From Acidimicrobiaceae bacterium (GTDB taxonomy: Bacteria; Actinomycetota; Acidimicrobiia; Acidimicrobiales; RAAP-2), in NCBI GenBank assembly GCA_003163875.1, contig PLRK01000028.1, positions 61,548 to 123,246 of the forward strand: DNA of 61,699 nucleotides. The letters are read 5' to 3'. Positions 43,127-51,757 of the stretch are shown piece by piece. Under the pieces are notes generated by a model. That model was not told the DNA's origin. It did not search any database and saw only the letters and a list, made by a program, of their open reading frames with translations. The translations under genes were made by a program, and so were the position numbers. Position 1 is the stretch's first letter; every line of letters starts with the position of its first letter.

Positions 43127-44319
43127 GCGATCGCACCCTCTTCACCTCGGAGTCGGTGACCGAAGGACACCCGGACAAGATCGCTGATCAGATCTCCGAC
43201 GGTGTGCTTGACGCCATTCTTACCCAAGACCCGTACGCGCGCGTGGCGTGCGAGACGCTTCTCACGACTGGACTGTGCGTGATTGCGGGTGAGGTCACGA
43301 CCAGCGCGGTTGTTGACGTGACGGCAGTCGCTCGGCGCACGATTCTCGATATTGGTTATGACGACGGCGCCAAGGGTTTCGACGGAAAGAATTGTGCGGT
43401 TCTGGTCTCGTTTGACAAACAGAGCCCTGATATCGCGGGAGGCGTCGACGTGGCGTTCGAACACCGTTCGGGTTCGGGCGGCGAGGACGAACTCAACGCC
43501 CTTGGCGCGGGCGACCAGGGGATGATGTTTGGCTACGCATGTAATGACAACGAGGACTTCATGCCAGTGCCCATCTGGCTCGCGCATCGTCTATCAATGC
43601 GACTGACCCAAGTACGTCGTTCTGGTCTGGTGCCGTACTTGCGTCCGGACGGCAAAACACAGGTCACCATTGCGTATGAGGATGGCCGCCCGGTTGCGGT
43701 CGATACCGTACTCATTTCCACCCAACACGAGGACGGGTACGACTCGCAAACTACGATCAAACAGGACCTCATCGAACACGTCATCAAGCCCATGCTCCCC
43801 GCAAATCTCGACGCGAGTTCGATGCGTGTGTACGCGAATCCTTCGGGAAAATTCGTTCTCGGAGGTCCACACGCCGATGCGGGTCTCACCGGGCGAAAGA
43901 TCATCGTCGATACGTACGGGGGGATGGCTCGCCACGGTGGCGGTGCGTTCTCGGGCAAGGATCCTTCAAAGGTGGATCGTTCAGCCGCGTACGCGGCGCG
44001 TTGGGTGGCCAAACACGTCGTTGCATCAGGGGCCGCGGAACGTTGCGAGGTGCAGGTTGCCTACGCGATCGGTGTGGCACGCCCCGTGTCGGTGCTCGTC
44101 GACACCTTCGGGACTGAGCGGGTCGAGCGCGCCAAAATCGCCAAGGCGGTGGACGCAATCTTCGACTTGCGCCCAGCGGCGATTATCAACGATCTCGACC
44201 TTCGACGCCCTATCTATCAGCGAACGGCGGCGTACGGACACTTTGGACGAAGCGATCAAGGATTTCTCTGGGAGCAGACGCCGCGCCTCGACGATCTGCG
44301 CCGGGAACTGTCTTTGTAG
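43123..44319 (+). CDS. metK: S-Adenosylmethionine synthetase MetK
   Basis: A 398-residue enzyme, standard length. [27 protein letters not shown] holds the methionine/ATP region (GHPDK), [15 protein letters not shown] is the GAGDQG signature, and [25 protein letters not shown] is the P-loop-like second signature. It makes SAM from methionine and ATP. It begins in ATGA with coaBC, leaving no room for a SAM riboswitch; none is visible. Confidence 0.98.
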   Translation: MSDRTLFTSESVTEGHPDKIADQISDGVLDAILTQDPYARVACETLLTTGLCVIAGEVTTSAVVDVTAVARRTILDIGYDDGAKGFDGKNCAVLVSFDKQSPDIAGGVDVAFEHRSGSGGEDELNALGAGDQGMMFGYACNDNEDFMPVPIWLAHRLSMRLTQVRRSGLVPYLRPDGKTQVTIAYEDGRPVAVDTVLISTQHEDGYDSQTTIKQDLIEHVIKPMLPANLDASSMRVYANPSGKFVLGGPHADAGLTGRKIIVDTYGGMARHGGGAFSGKDPSKVDRSAAYAARWVAKHVVASGAAERCEVQVAYAIGVARPVSVLVDTFGTERVERAKIAKAVDAIFDLRPAAIINDLDLRRPIYQRTAAYGHFGRSDQGFLWEQTPRLDDLRRELSL

Positions 44320-44321
44320 GC

Positions 44322-46034
44322 GTGGCCGCGTCGCGAGCGGTACGCGTCATCACCGAAGTCGGCGCCGTCGATCGACCCTTCGATTACGCCCTATCGGACG
44401 CTCTCGCGCACTGTGGTGTTGGGGATCGAGTGCGCGTGAACTTTCATAATCGATCCGTTCGAGGGTGGGTTCTTGAAGACGTGGCGCCGCGCGACGAACT
44501 GAAGATTGTGACGAAGTGGCTCGGGTACGGGCCGCCCGCGTCGCTCCTCGCACTCTTGGGTTGGGCCAGCGAACGTTGGTACAGCCCGTTGTCACGGTTT
44601 CTCATCTCATCGTCGCCGAAACGTCTCGTGACGACGCTGCCTACTGCGCCTTCAGCGCTTGCGCTCACTTCGTCAGTGCAGGCAACGGCGCTTGACGTCG
44701 AACCGGGGATGTGGCAGTTTGCACCGACGAGTGATCCGATTTCGCTCATACTGGGTGCGTACGAACGGACCCGTGAGCGCCCAGGGTCGCTCCTCGTTCT
44801 CGTACCGACGGAGTCCTGGGCAACGCGACTTCGAGGACGCCTCGAACAACGCGGCCTCATGGTCGCTTCGGGCGAGACAGAGTGGGACCGGATGCGCGTG
44901 GGATGGCCGGTCATCGTTGGAGCGCGGGGTGCCGCGCTCGCACCCGCACCGTTGCTCGCGGGTGCCGTCATTATCGATGCTGACGATGATGCGTTTCGCT
45001 CAGAGGCAACCCCGACGTGGGATTCATTGACGATGCTACGTGAACGCTGCCGGCGTGATGATGCACCGTTGTGGGCCACGTCAATGATTCCTTCACCGGC
45101 GATGATTGGTGGCGGACCACTTCACGTCGCTTCCGACATCGCTGCGGGGTGGCCGCACGTCGTCGTCGTTGATCGACGGAACAGCGATCCGCGAGATGGC
45201 GTGTTATCTCGAGCCGCGCTCGACCGCGCTCATCGGGCTCTAACGGGTGACGCACCGATCGCGGTCGTGGTCATATTGCAGCGCCTCGGGTCAGGCCGAC
45301 TTTTCGCATGTAGAAAATGTGGAGAGCTCGCTCGATGTGCGCAGTGCGGTCAACCCGAAGAGGAGATGGGCGAACTCCTCTGTTGTCGCGATCGACACCA
45401 GTTGCGCGAGAACTTTTGCGCGTCGTGCGGTTCAACGAACCTGCGAAAAGTTCGCGTTGGCGTGTCGAGCATCGCGAAGGACGTCAGCGCCCAACTTTCA
45501 CAACCGGTGAGTGAGATCACGGCGCAAAGTGACACTTCGACGTTGCTCTCGCGTGTCGTGGTCGGCACCGAAGCGGTCTGGCAGCGCGTGCGGCATTGCG
45601 AAGTAGTCATCTTCGTGGATTTCGATCAGTACCTTCTGGCACCGCGAGCATCAGCTCGCAGGGCGGCGATCACGGCCGTAGGAAAAGCGGGTCGCCTCGT
45701 GGGTGCGCGACGTACTGGAGGTGGCGAAGTGGTCATCCAAACTCGTCGCGGCGATGATTCGGTAGTGGCGGCGCTGAAGAACGGGGACTTTCGCGACGTT
45801 ATGGACGAGGATGAACAAACGGCGAAGTTGCTCGGTCTAGCTCCCTACGGTGCCGTAGCCCACGTGTCGGGACAGGGCGCGGCCAGTTTCGTCGCGCAAC
45901 TGGAGGGAGGGTCCGTGAGCGCGTACGAGAATGAGCAAGGTTTTGAGCTTCGCGCGGCGACGCTCGGAGACTTGACGTCTTCATTGCGCGGTGTCGAACG
46001 CCCGCAGGGACGCGTGCGCGTCGCCATTGACTAG
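44322..46034 (+). CDS. priA: Primosomal protein N' (PriA), actinobacterial form lacking helicase motifs
   Basis: A 570-residue PriA-like replication restart protein. The N-terminal DNA-binding domain (RVITEVGAVDRPFDYALSDAL, then GDRVRVNFHNRSVRGWVL) and the zinc region (CRKCGELARCAQCG, LCCRDRHQ, NFCASCGS) are clear. Walker A GxGKT and the DEAH box are absent; the equivalent of DEAH reads IIDADDDAF. Loss of ATPase motifs is common in actinobacterial PriA, so this is a lineage trait and not a broken copy. GTG 44322 follows the metK stop by 2 nt. Confidence 0.88.
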   Translation: MAASRAVRVITEVGAVDRPFDYALSDALAHCGVGDRVRVNFHNRSVRGWVLEDVAPRDELKIVTKWLGYGPPASLLALLGWASERWYSPLSRFLISSSPKRLVTTLPTAPSALALTSSVQATALDVEPGMWQFAPTSDPISLILGAYERTRERPGSLLVLVPTESWATRLRGRLEQRGLMVASGETEWDRMRVGWPVIVGARGAALAPAPLLAGAVIIDADDDAFRSEATPTWDSLTMLRERCRRDDAPLWATSMIPSPAMIGGGPLHVASDIAAGWPHVVVVDRRNSDPRDGVLSRAALDRAHRALTGDAPIAVVVILQRLGSGRLFACRKCGELARCAQCGQPEEEMGELLCCRDRHQLRENFCASCGSTNLRKVRVGVSSIAKDVSAQLSQPVSEITAQSDTSTLLSRVVVGTEAVWQRVRHCEVVIFVDFDQYLLAPRASARRAAITAVGKAGRLVGARRTGGGEVVIQTRRGDDSVVAALKNGDFRDVMDEDEQTAKLLGLAPYGAVAHVSGQGAASFVAQLEGGSVSAYENEQGFELRAATLGDLTSSLRGVERPQGRVRVAID

Positions 46035-46075
46035 GTACGCGTCCAGCGAAGGACTCGAGCGAGCGTTCAGGACGG

Positions 46076-46081
46076 TATCGT
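46076..46081 (+). promoter_or_regulatory. Leaderless -10 box (TATCGT) for def
   Basis: TATCGT, then GGGGTG, then GTG 46088. This spacing selects the second of two adjacent GTG codons (46085 and 46088). Confidence 0.45.
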
Positions 46082-46087
46082 GGGGTG

Positions 46088-46621
46088 GTGAGCACGCTTC
46101 CTATTCGCGTCTACGGCGATCCCGTACTCAACGAAGTGACGACCGATATTGAAAATATTGACGGCGGCGTCGCCAAATTGGCTGAGACGATGATCGCCAC
46201 CATGTACGAAGCGCCTGGTGTTGGACTCGCGGCGAATCAAATCGGCGTGCAGAAACGACTCTTCGTCTACGACAAGGGCGATGGTCCGATGGTCATCGTC
46301 AATCCACGCATCGTGGAATCTGACGGTGAATGGACCTACCAGGAAGGTTGTCTCTCGGTGCCCGGATTGAGCTGGGAAATAACGCGGGCGAACGCGATTC
46401 ACCTCGTCGGTTTTGATCTCGATGGCAATGAACTCAGCATCGAGACCGATGAGTTCGAGGGCCGTATCTTCCAACACGAGATGGATCATCTTGACGGTGT
46501 CTTGCTTATAGAGCGTCTCGATCCCGATCAACGCAAAGAAGCGAAAAAGATCTTGCGGGCTCGAAAACTCGAACTCTCGAACAACGATCCTGACGGTCTG
46601 CATCTCTTGCTCGGCGAATAA
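46088..46621 (+). CDS. def: Peptide deformylase
   Basis: A 177-residue iron/zinc hydrolase that removes the N-formyl group from new proteins. All three motifs are present: GVGLAANQIG (GxGLAAxQ), EGCLSVPG (metal Cys) and QHEMDHLDGVL (HExxH). Length and the C-terminal charged tail are typical of type 1 enzymes. Start 46088 follows the promoter spacing; GTG 46085 is three bases upstream and equally in frame. It abuts fmt, its functional counterpart. Confidence 0.96.
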   Translation: MSTLPIRVYGDPVLNEVTTDIENIDGGVAKLAETMIATMYEAPGVGLAANQIGVQKRLFVYDKGDGPMVIVNPRIVESDGEWTYQEGCLSVPGLSWEITRANAIHLVGFDLDGNELSIETDEFEGRIFQHEMDHLDGVLLIERLDPDQRKEAKKILRARKLELSNNDPDGLHLLLGE

Positions 46622-47494
46622 ATGCGTTTGGCCTTCCTTGGTACCCCGCACGCGGCAGTACCGGTCTTGGAGCAACTTGTTCGCGCGGGCCATGACGTTG
46701 CGATTGTCATCTCCCGTCCAGACAAGCGACGCGGACGAGGCTCCGCGATGACTGCGAGTCCCGTCAAGTTGGCGGCAGCGTTGCTTGGGATCGAAGTCGC
46801 GCATTCGTTAAAGGCGCTCGAAAACCTCGACGTTGAGCGCGGCGTCGTCGTTGCGTACGGTGCGATCATCCCGGGCGCAGTGCTCGAGCGCGTACCGATG
46901 TTGAATGTCCATTTCTCGCTGTTACCGCGCTGGCGCGGGGCGGCGCCAGTGGAACGCGCCATTCTCGCCGGCGACGACGTGACGGGAGTCAGCATTATGG
47001 AGATCGAACCAACGCTGGACACCGGACCGGTGTACGCCAGTGCGAGCACCTCAGTCGCGCAGAAGAGCGCGAATGAGCTCACGACGGAACTCTCGTATCT
47101 AGGCGCCAAGTTGCTCGTCGAGGTGCTCGCTGATCCTCGCGTTTTGGCATCGCCTAAAGTCCAAGAAGGCGACGTCACGTACGCGGAGAAACTCGACAAG
47201 GAGGAGTTCCACCTCCAACCGTCGATGAGCATTGTCGAGGTCGCCCGGATCGTTCGCCTTGGACGAGCATTTTGTACTGTTGCGGGGCGTCGACTGCGAG
47301 TACTCGAAGGTCACGTTGGTACCGGTACCCGCCCGCAAGGTTCCCTCGCTCTCGATGGCGCCCATGTGGTGCTGGGTACCGGCGATGGTGCGTACATAAT
47401 CGAAAGCGTCCAGCCGGAAGGCTCGAGGATAATGCGTGCGAGTGAATGGTGGTCGGGTGCACGGCTCGATTCGACAACGACCATGTGGTCTTGA
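46622..47494 (+). CDS. fmt: Methionyl-tRNA formyltransferase
   Basis: A 290-residue enzyme that formylates initiator Met-tRNA using 10-formyl-THF. RLAFLGTPHAAVPVLEQLV opens the formyltransferase domain; ISRPDKRRGRGSAMTASPVK is the tRNA acceptor-binding loop; NVHFSLLPRWRGAAPVERAI contains the catalytic Asn-His pair and SLLP motif; LDTGPVYAS follows with the catalytic Asp. The C-terminal beta-barrel is present (VARIVRLGRAFCTVAGRRLRVL). It starts directly after the def stop codon. Confidence 0.95.
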   Translation: MRLAFLGTPHAAVPVLEQLVRAGHDVAIVISRPDKRRGRGSAMTASPVKLAAALLGIEVAHSLKALENLDVERGVVVAYGAIIPGAVLERVPMLNVHFSLLPRWRGAAPVERAILAGDDVTGVSIMEIEPTLDTGPVYASASTSVAQKSANELTTELSYLGAKLLVEVLADPRVLASPKVQEGDVTYAEKLDKEEFHLQPSMSIVEVARIVRLGRAFCTVAGRRLRVLEGHVGTGTRPQGSLALDGAHVVLGTGDGAYIIESVQPEGSRIMRASEWWSGARLDSTTTMWS

Positions 47495-47509
47495 TTTGTC
47501 ACTCCGCTC

Positions 47510-47515
47510 TAGGCT
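47510..47515 (+). promoter_or_regulatory. Leaderless -10 box (TAGGCT) for rpe
   Basis: TAGGCT, then GAGCGT, then GTG 47522; supports the GTG over ATG 47525 as the start. Confidence 0.5.
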
Positions 47516-47521
47516 GAGCGT

Positions 47522-48208
47522 GTGATGACGATAGAAGCAGGTCCCACGGGCGCCCTTCGCATCGCCCCCTCAATACTCGCAGCTGATTTTGGCGCGCTCG
47601 CCGACGCCGTACGCGCAATCGACGCCGAAACCGATTGGTTGCACGTGGACGTGATGGATGGGCATTTCGTACCCAACGTATCCATTGGTCCGCCGGTTGT
47701 GCAGTCGCTGCGACGTTACAGCAGTCGTTTCTTTGATTGTCATCTCATGATGAGCGAGCCCGGTCGCTACCTTGAAGCGTTTAAGGATGCCGGAGCGAAC
47801 GGCTGCACAGTGCACGTCGAAGTGGGCGGCACCGCATCGTTGATACGTGACGCTCGCTCGCTCGGACTTCGCGTGGGTCTCGCAGCGAATCCCGACACGC
47901 CGTTTGAGAAAGTGGCGCCTTACCTCGGCGACGTTGACCTACTGCTTCTCATGACGGTGTTCCCAGGTTTTGGAGGCCAATCCTTCATGGGTGACGTGAT
48001 GCCCAAAGTGACCTTGGCGCGACGCGAAGTCGAGGACAACGCACTGGAAGTGGATATCGAGGTCGATGGTGGCATTGATGTTCGCACCGCCCCTATTGTC
48101 GTTGAAGCTGGCGCCAACGTGCTGGTCGCAGGCTCGGCGATCTTCGCGCGGCCAGAACCGCTCGAAGCCGCGCGTGCAATTCGAGTAGCTGCCACCTTGG
48201 CTGAGTGA
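47522..48208 (+). CDS. rpe: Ribulose-phosphate 3-epimerase
   Basis: A 228-residue TIM barrel that interconverts ribulose 5-phosphate and xylulose 5-phosphate. IAPSILAADFGALADAV, WLHVDVMDGHFVPNVSIGPPVV (metal His and Asp), DCHLMMSEPGRYL, LMTVFPGFGGQSFM (MTVxPGFGGQ) and EVDGGIDVRTAPIV (metal Asp) are all in place. It directly precedes the riboflavin genes, and ribulose 5-phosphate is the substrate of RibB, so the location is metabolically sensible. The stop overlaps ribD (TGATG). Confidence 0.96.
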   Translation: MMTIEAGPTGALRIAPSILAADFGALADAVRAIDAETDWLHVDVMDGHFVPNVSIGPPVVQSLRRYSSRFFDCHLMMSEPGRYLEAFKDAGANGCTVHVEVGGTASLIRDARSLGLRVGLAANPDTPFEKVAPYLGDVDLLLLMTVFPGFGGQSFMGDVMPKVTLARREVEDNALEVDIEVDGGIDVRTAPIVVEAGANVLVAGSAIFARPEPLEAARAIRVAATLAE

Positions 48209-49194
48209 TGACCTTCAGCCCACAAGAACTCATGCAAATGGCGGTCGCCGAAGGCGAAAAGGCGCGCATGCACGCCCCGCCAAATCCGTGGGTGGGTGCG
48301 CTCATCGTAAATGGCGATGGAGTCATCGTCGCCGAGGGCCACACGCAGGCTCCCGGTGAGTCACACGCCGAGATCGAAGCCTTGCGACGAGCGGGGGAGC
48401 GCGCGCGCGGAGCAACGATGATTGTGACGATCGAACCGTGTTGCCACGTGGGACGCACCGGTCCGTGCGTCGACGCGATTGTCGAGGCGGGAGTCTCGCG
48501 GGTGCTAATTGGGACACTCGACGCCGATTCTCGGGTGTCCGGACGTGGGGTCTCGCTTCTGAAGTCTTCCGGCGTTGACGTTGAAGTCGGTGTCGAAGAA
48601 TCACTGGTGCGCGCACAACTGGCGCCCTATCTCTGGCATCGCGTAACGGGTCGGCCCTACGTCGTCTTGAAGATCGCCTCAACCCTCGATGGGGTGGTCG
48701 CCATGGCCGACGGTTCAAGCCAATGGATTACCGGTGACGACGCGCGCCGCGACGCGCACGTCCTTCGAGCCCAAAGTCAAGCCATTCTCGTTGGCGCCGG
48801 CACGGTGCGTGCCGATAATCCAGCGCTCACCGCGAGGCTCGGTGACATTATTCTGGAACCGCTTCGAGTTGTCCTTGGTCAAGTAGCACCTGACGCTCGG
48901 GTTCGACCGTGTCTTGAACGAAGTGGCGACCTCGGCGCGGTGCTCGATGAACTCGGGCAGCACGATGTGTTGCAGCTGCTTGTTGAGGGAGGTCCACGCA
49001 CGGCAAGTGAGTTCGTCGAACAGGGCTTGGTGAATCATGTGGTGTGGTACCAAGCTCCTGCGTTCGGCGGTTCGCTGGGTACCGCGGGGGCTTTGAAGGA
49101 GCTTGCAACCCCAACGATTGGTGCACTTCGAAGGGGTCGGGTGGTGGACGTACAAAGAATCGGCGAAGATATACGGATAGACGTGGAGGTCTGA
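48208..49194 (+). CDS. ribD: Bifunctional riboflavin deaminase/reductase RibD
   Basis: A 328-residue protein with an N-terminal deaminase (PPNPWVGALIVNGDGVIV; zinc motif SHAEIEAL and EPCCHVGRTGPCVDAIV, giving HAE and PCxxxGxxxPC) and a C-terminal reductase (KIASTLDGVVAMADGSSQWITG, ILVGAGTVRADNPALTAR, LLVEGGPRTASEF). It converts the RibA product to the ribityl-aminouracil. ATG 48208 shares a base with the rpe stop; GTG 48205 is an alternative. ribAB follows in a TGATG overlap with no riboflavin synthase between them. Confidence 0.95.
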   Translation: MTFSPQELMQMAVAEGEKARMHAPPNPWVGALIVNGDGVIVAEGHTQAPGESHAEIEALRRAGERARGATMIVTIEPCCHVGRTGPCVDAIVEAGVSRVLIGTLDADSRVSGRGVSLLKSSGVDVEVGVEESLVRAQLAPYLWHRVTGRPYVVLKIASTLDGVVAMADGSSQWITGDDARRDAHVLRAQSQAILVGAGTVRADNPALTARLGDIILEPLRVVLGQVAPDARVRPCLERSGDLGAVLDELGQHDVLQLLVEGGPRTASEFVEQGLVNHVVWYQAPAFGGSLGTAGALKELATPTIGALRRGRVVDVQRIGEDIRIDVEV

Positions 49195-50417
49195 TGGCGC
49201 TATCGACGATAGAGCAAGCAATTGACCAGTTAAAAAGGGGTGGAATGGTCGTCGTCGTCGATGACGAGGACCGCGAGAACGAAGGCGACCTCATCATGGC
49301 CGCTGAGGATGTCACGCCCGAGAGCATGGCGTTCTTCCTCGAACACACGTCAGGCGTCTTTTGTGTCCCCCTCGAAGCCGATCGGGCGGACGAACTCGAC
49401 CTGCCATTGATGGTGGTGGCGAACACTGAGGCGCAACGCACGGCGTTCACCGTGACCGTCGACTATCGCCACGGCACGACGACGGGTATTTCGGCGAGCG
49501 ATCGCGCGGCGACGATTCAAGCGTTGATTGACCCGAACACCCGTTCCACGGATCTGAATCGCCCAGGTCACATTTTTCCGTTGCGCTATCGCGCGGGTGG
49601 CGTCTTGAAGCGCGCGGGTCACACTGAGGCGACGGTCGACCTTTGTCGGTTGGCCGGTAAATACCCTTCGGGCGTATTGTGCGAAGTTGTCACCTCCGAC
49701 AAGACCGGCATGGCGCGACTCCCAGAACTTGAAGCATTCGCGCAACGTCATAACCTTCCTCTCGTGTCGATCGCCGACTTGATTCGCTATCGGCGCCACC
49801 ACGAGAAGTTAGTGCGACGTATTGCCGAAGCGTCGTTACCGACGGAGTACGGGCAGTTCCAAGCGTTCGTCTACGAAAGCGTGCTGGATGGTGAACAACA
49901 CATGGCGCTCGTCTACGGCGACATTGACAACGCACGCGACGTTCTTGTTCGAGTGCACTCCGAATGCTTGACGGGTGACGCACTGGGATCGCTGCGGTGC
50001 GATTGTGGGCCCCAACTTCACACCGCGTTGGCGAAGATAGCGGCTGAAGGCACTGGCATCGTTGTCTATCTTCGCGGCCACGAGGGGCGAGGGATCGGGC
50101 TCGGTCACAAAATCCGTGCGTACGCCTTGCAAGAAGATGGCCATGACACGGTGGACGCCAACCTCGAACTCGGATTGCCCGTCGATTCCAGAGAGTATGG
50201 CATCGGAGCGCAGATTCTGGTCGACCTCGGCGTCACCACCATGCGACTCATGACGAACAATCCTTCGAAGTATGGGGGGCTGGAAGGCTTTGGCCTCAAC
50301 ATTGTGGAGCGAGTGCCCCTCGAGAGTCGTCCCACCGAGTTCAACATCGAGTACCTGCGGACGAAGCGCGAGAAGATGGGGCATCTACTCGGGGGACTTG
50401 ATGACCTCAGCGATTGA
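49194..50417 (+). CDS. ribAB: Bifunctional DHBP synthase / GTP cyclohydrolase II RibAB
   Basis: A 407-residue fusion. The RibB half (1-200) has VVVVDDEDRENEGDLIMAAE with acidic metal ligands and HGTTTGISASDRAATI plus RAGGVLKRAGHTEATVDL. The RibA half (205-407) carries the zinc site CLTGDALGSLRCDCGPQL with all three cysteines, LRGHEGRGIGLGHKI and TNNPSKYGGL. It feeds both branches of riboflavin synthesis, GTP and ribulose 5-phosphate. GGAGGT precedes ATG 49194. The end overlaps ribH by 17 nt. Confidence 0.97.
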   Translation: MALSTIEQAIDQLKRGGMVVVVDDEDRENEGDLIMAAEDVTPESMAFFLEHTSGVFCVPLEADRADELDLPLMVVANTEAQRTAFTVTVDYRHGTTTGISASDRAATIQALIDPNTRSTDLNRPGHIFPLRYRAGGVLKRAGHTEATVDLCRLAGKYPSGVLCEVVTSDKTGMARLPELEAFAQRHNLPLVSIADLIRYRRHHEKLVRRIAEASLPTEYGQFQAFVYESVLDGEQHMALVYGDIDNARDVLVRVHSECLTGDALGSLRCDCGPQLHTALAKIAAEGTGIVVYLRGHEGRGIGLGHKIRAYALQEDGHDTVDANLELGLPVDSREYGIGAQILVDLGVTTMRLMTNNPSKYGGLEGFGLNIVERVPLESRPTEFNIEYLRTKREKMGHLLGGLDDLSD

Positions 50418-50946
50418 AACGGAGCTGGATTCGACGTCGGTGGCATCATTTCGCAGCCAAGTGGGCGAATCCCTCGAAGGCACCGTCAATGGTCGGGGAC
50501 TCCGCGTGGGCATTGCGTGCGCGCGTTTCAACGGCGGCGTCAGTGTGCGGCTCTTAGAAGGTGTCCTTGCGACATTGCTCGCCGCTGGCGTCGATCGCCG
50601 GGATATTGCCCTCGCGTGGGCGCCCGGCGCCTTTGAGTTGCCGCTGGTGGCGAGGGCCTTCGTGAGCAACGCGAAGCCGGTCGACGTCGTTATCACGCTC
50701 GGTGCGGTTATCCGAGGCGACACGGGTCACTACGAGGTTGTGGCGGGCGAATGCGCACGCGGCGTCCAAGATGTACAGCTGAGATACGGGGTGCCCGTGG
50801 TTTTTGGGGTCCTGACCACGAACACGGTGCAGCAGGCGCTCGAGCGTTCACTACCTGATGATTCGAATAAGGGACGAGAGGCGGCGCTGACGGCATTGGA
50901 GATGGTGTCGTTGTTGCGTCAGGGTTCACTCGCCATATCGACATGA
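50401..50946 (+). CDS. ribH: 6,7-Dimethyl-8-ribityllumazine synthase RibH
   Basis: A 181-residue lumazine synthase with a longer N-terminus than most (~155). Motifs: VGIACARFNGGVS, LAWAPGAFELPLVARAF, LGAVIRGDTGHYEVVAGECARGV with the catalytic His, and FGVLTTNTVQQALERS. It assembles as a pentamer or 60-mer and condenses DHBP with the RibD product. ATG 50401 lies in ribAB; longer frames are shadows. Its stop overlaps the next ATG (ATGA). Confidence 0.94.
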   Translation: MTSAIETELDSTSVASFRSQVGESLEGTVNGRGLRVGIACARFNGGVSVRLLEGVLATLLAAGVDRRDIALAWAPGAFELPLVARAFVSNAKPVDVVITLGAVIRGDTGHYEVVAGECARGVQDVQLRYGVPVVFGVLTTNTVQQALERSLPDDSNKGREAALTALEMVSLLRQGSLAIST

Positions 50947-51143
50947 TCGAAGGAGTCGTCGAGTCGTTCGATGAACAACATGGTGATGGATGGTTCGTCA
51001 CTGACGCCGGCGAGCGATTGTATTTTCACTGCGTCGCCATCAAAGATGGTTCGAGGACGATTCCCGCTGGGGTTCGCGCCGTTGGCCGGCGATCGGTTGG
51101 GCGGCTAGGTCGCGATGAAGTCTTCGACGTGAGCGCGCTCTAA
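50943..51143 (+). CDS. Small cold-shock-domain-like protein, 66 aa
   Basis: A compact beta-rich protein: MIEGVVESFDEQHGDGWFVT opens with the G-x-V-x-x-FD-x(3)-G-x-G pattern of cold-shock domains, and LYFHCVAIKDGSRTIPAGVR matches the FFH-x(2)-I-x-DG-R region. The RNP motifs are divergent (WFVTD instead of GFI, LYFHC instead of VFFH), so RNA binding is likely but altered. ATG lies in an ATGA overlap with ribH, tying it to the riboflavin operon. It ends right before a terminator hairpin. Function unknown. Confidence 0.7.
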   Translation: MIEGVVESFDEQHGDGWFVTDAGERLYFHCVAIKDGSRTIPAGVRAVGRRSVGRLGRDEVFDVSAL

Positions 51144-51189
51144 AAGAAAAGGGAGAAGCGGCGCGCCGCTCTTTCGAGCGACGCGCCGC
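51142..51189 (-). terminator. Rho-independent terminator of the minus-strand secreted-protein gene
   Basis: Read on the minus strand, GCGGCGCG (51189-51182) pairs with CGCGCCGC (51165-51158); an inner CGCTC/GAGCG extends the stem around a GAAA loop with one mismatch. The following bases (51157-51142) read TTCTCCCTTTTCTTTT, a U-rich tail. On the plus strand no U-tract follows, so it should work in one direction only. Confidence 0.85.
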
Positions 51190-51207
51190 CAGGGGAACAG
51201 CGATTCG

Positions 51208-51597
51208 TTACGGTGCGGTCGGAGGGTTCCCGAGACTCACCAGGGCTGCACTGCGGGTTTGGGCGGCCTGAGCAATCGCGAGGGCGTACGCGGCTCGGGC
51301 GGTAGCTGACTCGGCCCCGGTGCTCGCGGCGCTACTCGCAGTGTCAAACTCTTGTTTCGCAGCTGCGACAGCAGCACGGAAGGTTTGAGCGATTTGCTTG
51401 CGAGCGCTCACGTAGATGGCCAACTCCTGGTAGTACGTCTTCCAAGGGCCAGGTTTGTCGGAGCTGCTTGCGAAAGTCGTTGTCGTATCCGAACTTGTAT
51501 GAGTGCCGTGAGCACTCGCACCTGCGATGGCGGGCGTCAGAATTGTCGAGGTCGCAATCGCCATGACGGCGATGCTTCGTCCCAACGTGGCAATCAT
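51208..51597 (-). CDS. Secreted alanine-rich helical protein, function unknown
   Basis: A 129-residue protein with a Sec signal (MIATLGRSIAVMAIATSTIL, cleavage likely after AIAGASA) and a mature part with a Ser/Thr linker (SSDTTTTFASSSDKPG) then a long Ala-rich helix (TYYQELAIYVSARKQIAQTF on to AYALAIAQAAQTRSAALVS). No lipobox or cell-wall motif is seen. ATG 51597 has AAAGGGG 6 nt upstream; the longer frame to 51639 lacks one. It is followed by a strong terminator, so it forms its own transcription unit. It faces the two-component system across the shared upstream region. Confidence 0.72.
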   Translation of the reverse strand: MIATLGRSIAVMAIATSTILTPAIAGASAHGTHTSSDTTTTFASSSDKPGPWKTYYQELAIYVSARKQIAQTFRAAVAAAKQEFDTASSAASTGAESATARAAYALAIAQAAQTRSAALVSLGNPPTAP

Positions 51598-51727
51598 CAA
51601 CGCCCCTTTCGCGTAACTGGTACCTAGCGTAGTGAGCAATCTTGTGAATTCCCTGTGTCCCAGACCATGGTTCCCTGAGAACCAACTTCCTAAGCTTTGG
51701 CGAATCGATCAGGCGTCTTTTGGGCGG

Positions 51728-51733
51728 TACGCT
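51728..51733 (+). promoter_or_regulatory. Leaderless-type -10 box (TACGCT) before the two-component system
   Basis: TACGCT, then CGCTTC, then ATG 51740, which opens a five-codon ORF and not the regulator itself. Confidence 0.4.
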
Positions 51734-51739
51734 CGCTTC

Positions 51740-51757
51740 ATGGCGTGCGAACAATGA
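51740..51757 (+). CDS. Possible leaderless five-residue upstream ORF (MACEQ)
   Basis: ATG GCG TGC GAA CAA TGA starts 6 nt behind TACGCT and ends in an ATGA overlap with the response regulator start at 51754. If transcription begins at 51740, ribosomes would read this peptide first and re-initiate on the regulator. Leaderless short upstream ORFs containing Cys are known in mycobacteria as sensors; a role here is inference only. Confidence 0.3.
   Translation: MACEQ

Noticed and set aside
44322..46034. priA as a pseudogene because Walker A and DEAH are missing
   Set aside because: The frame is intact with all zinc-site cysteines, and loss of helicase motifs is normal for actinobacterial PriA.
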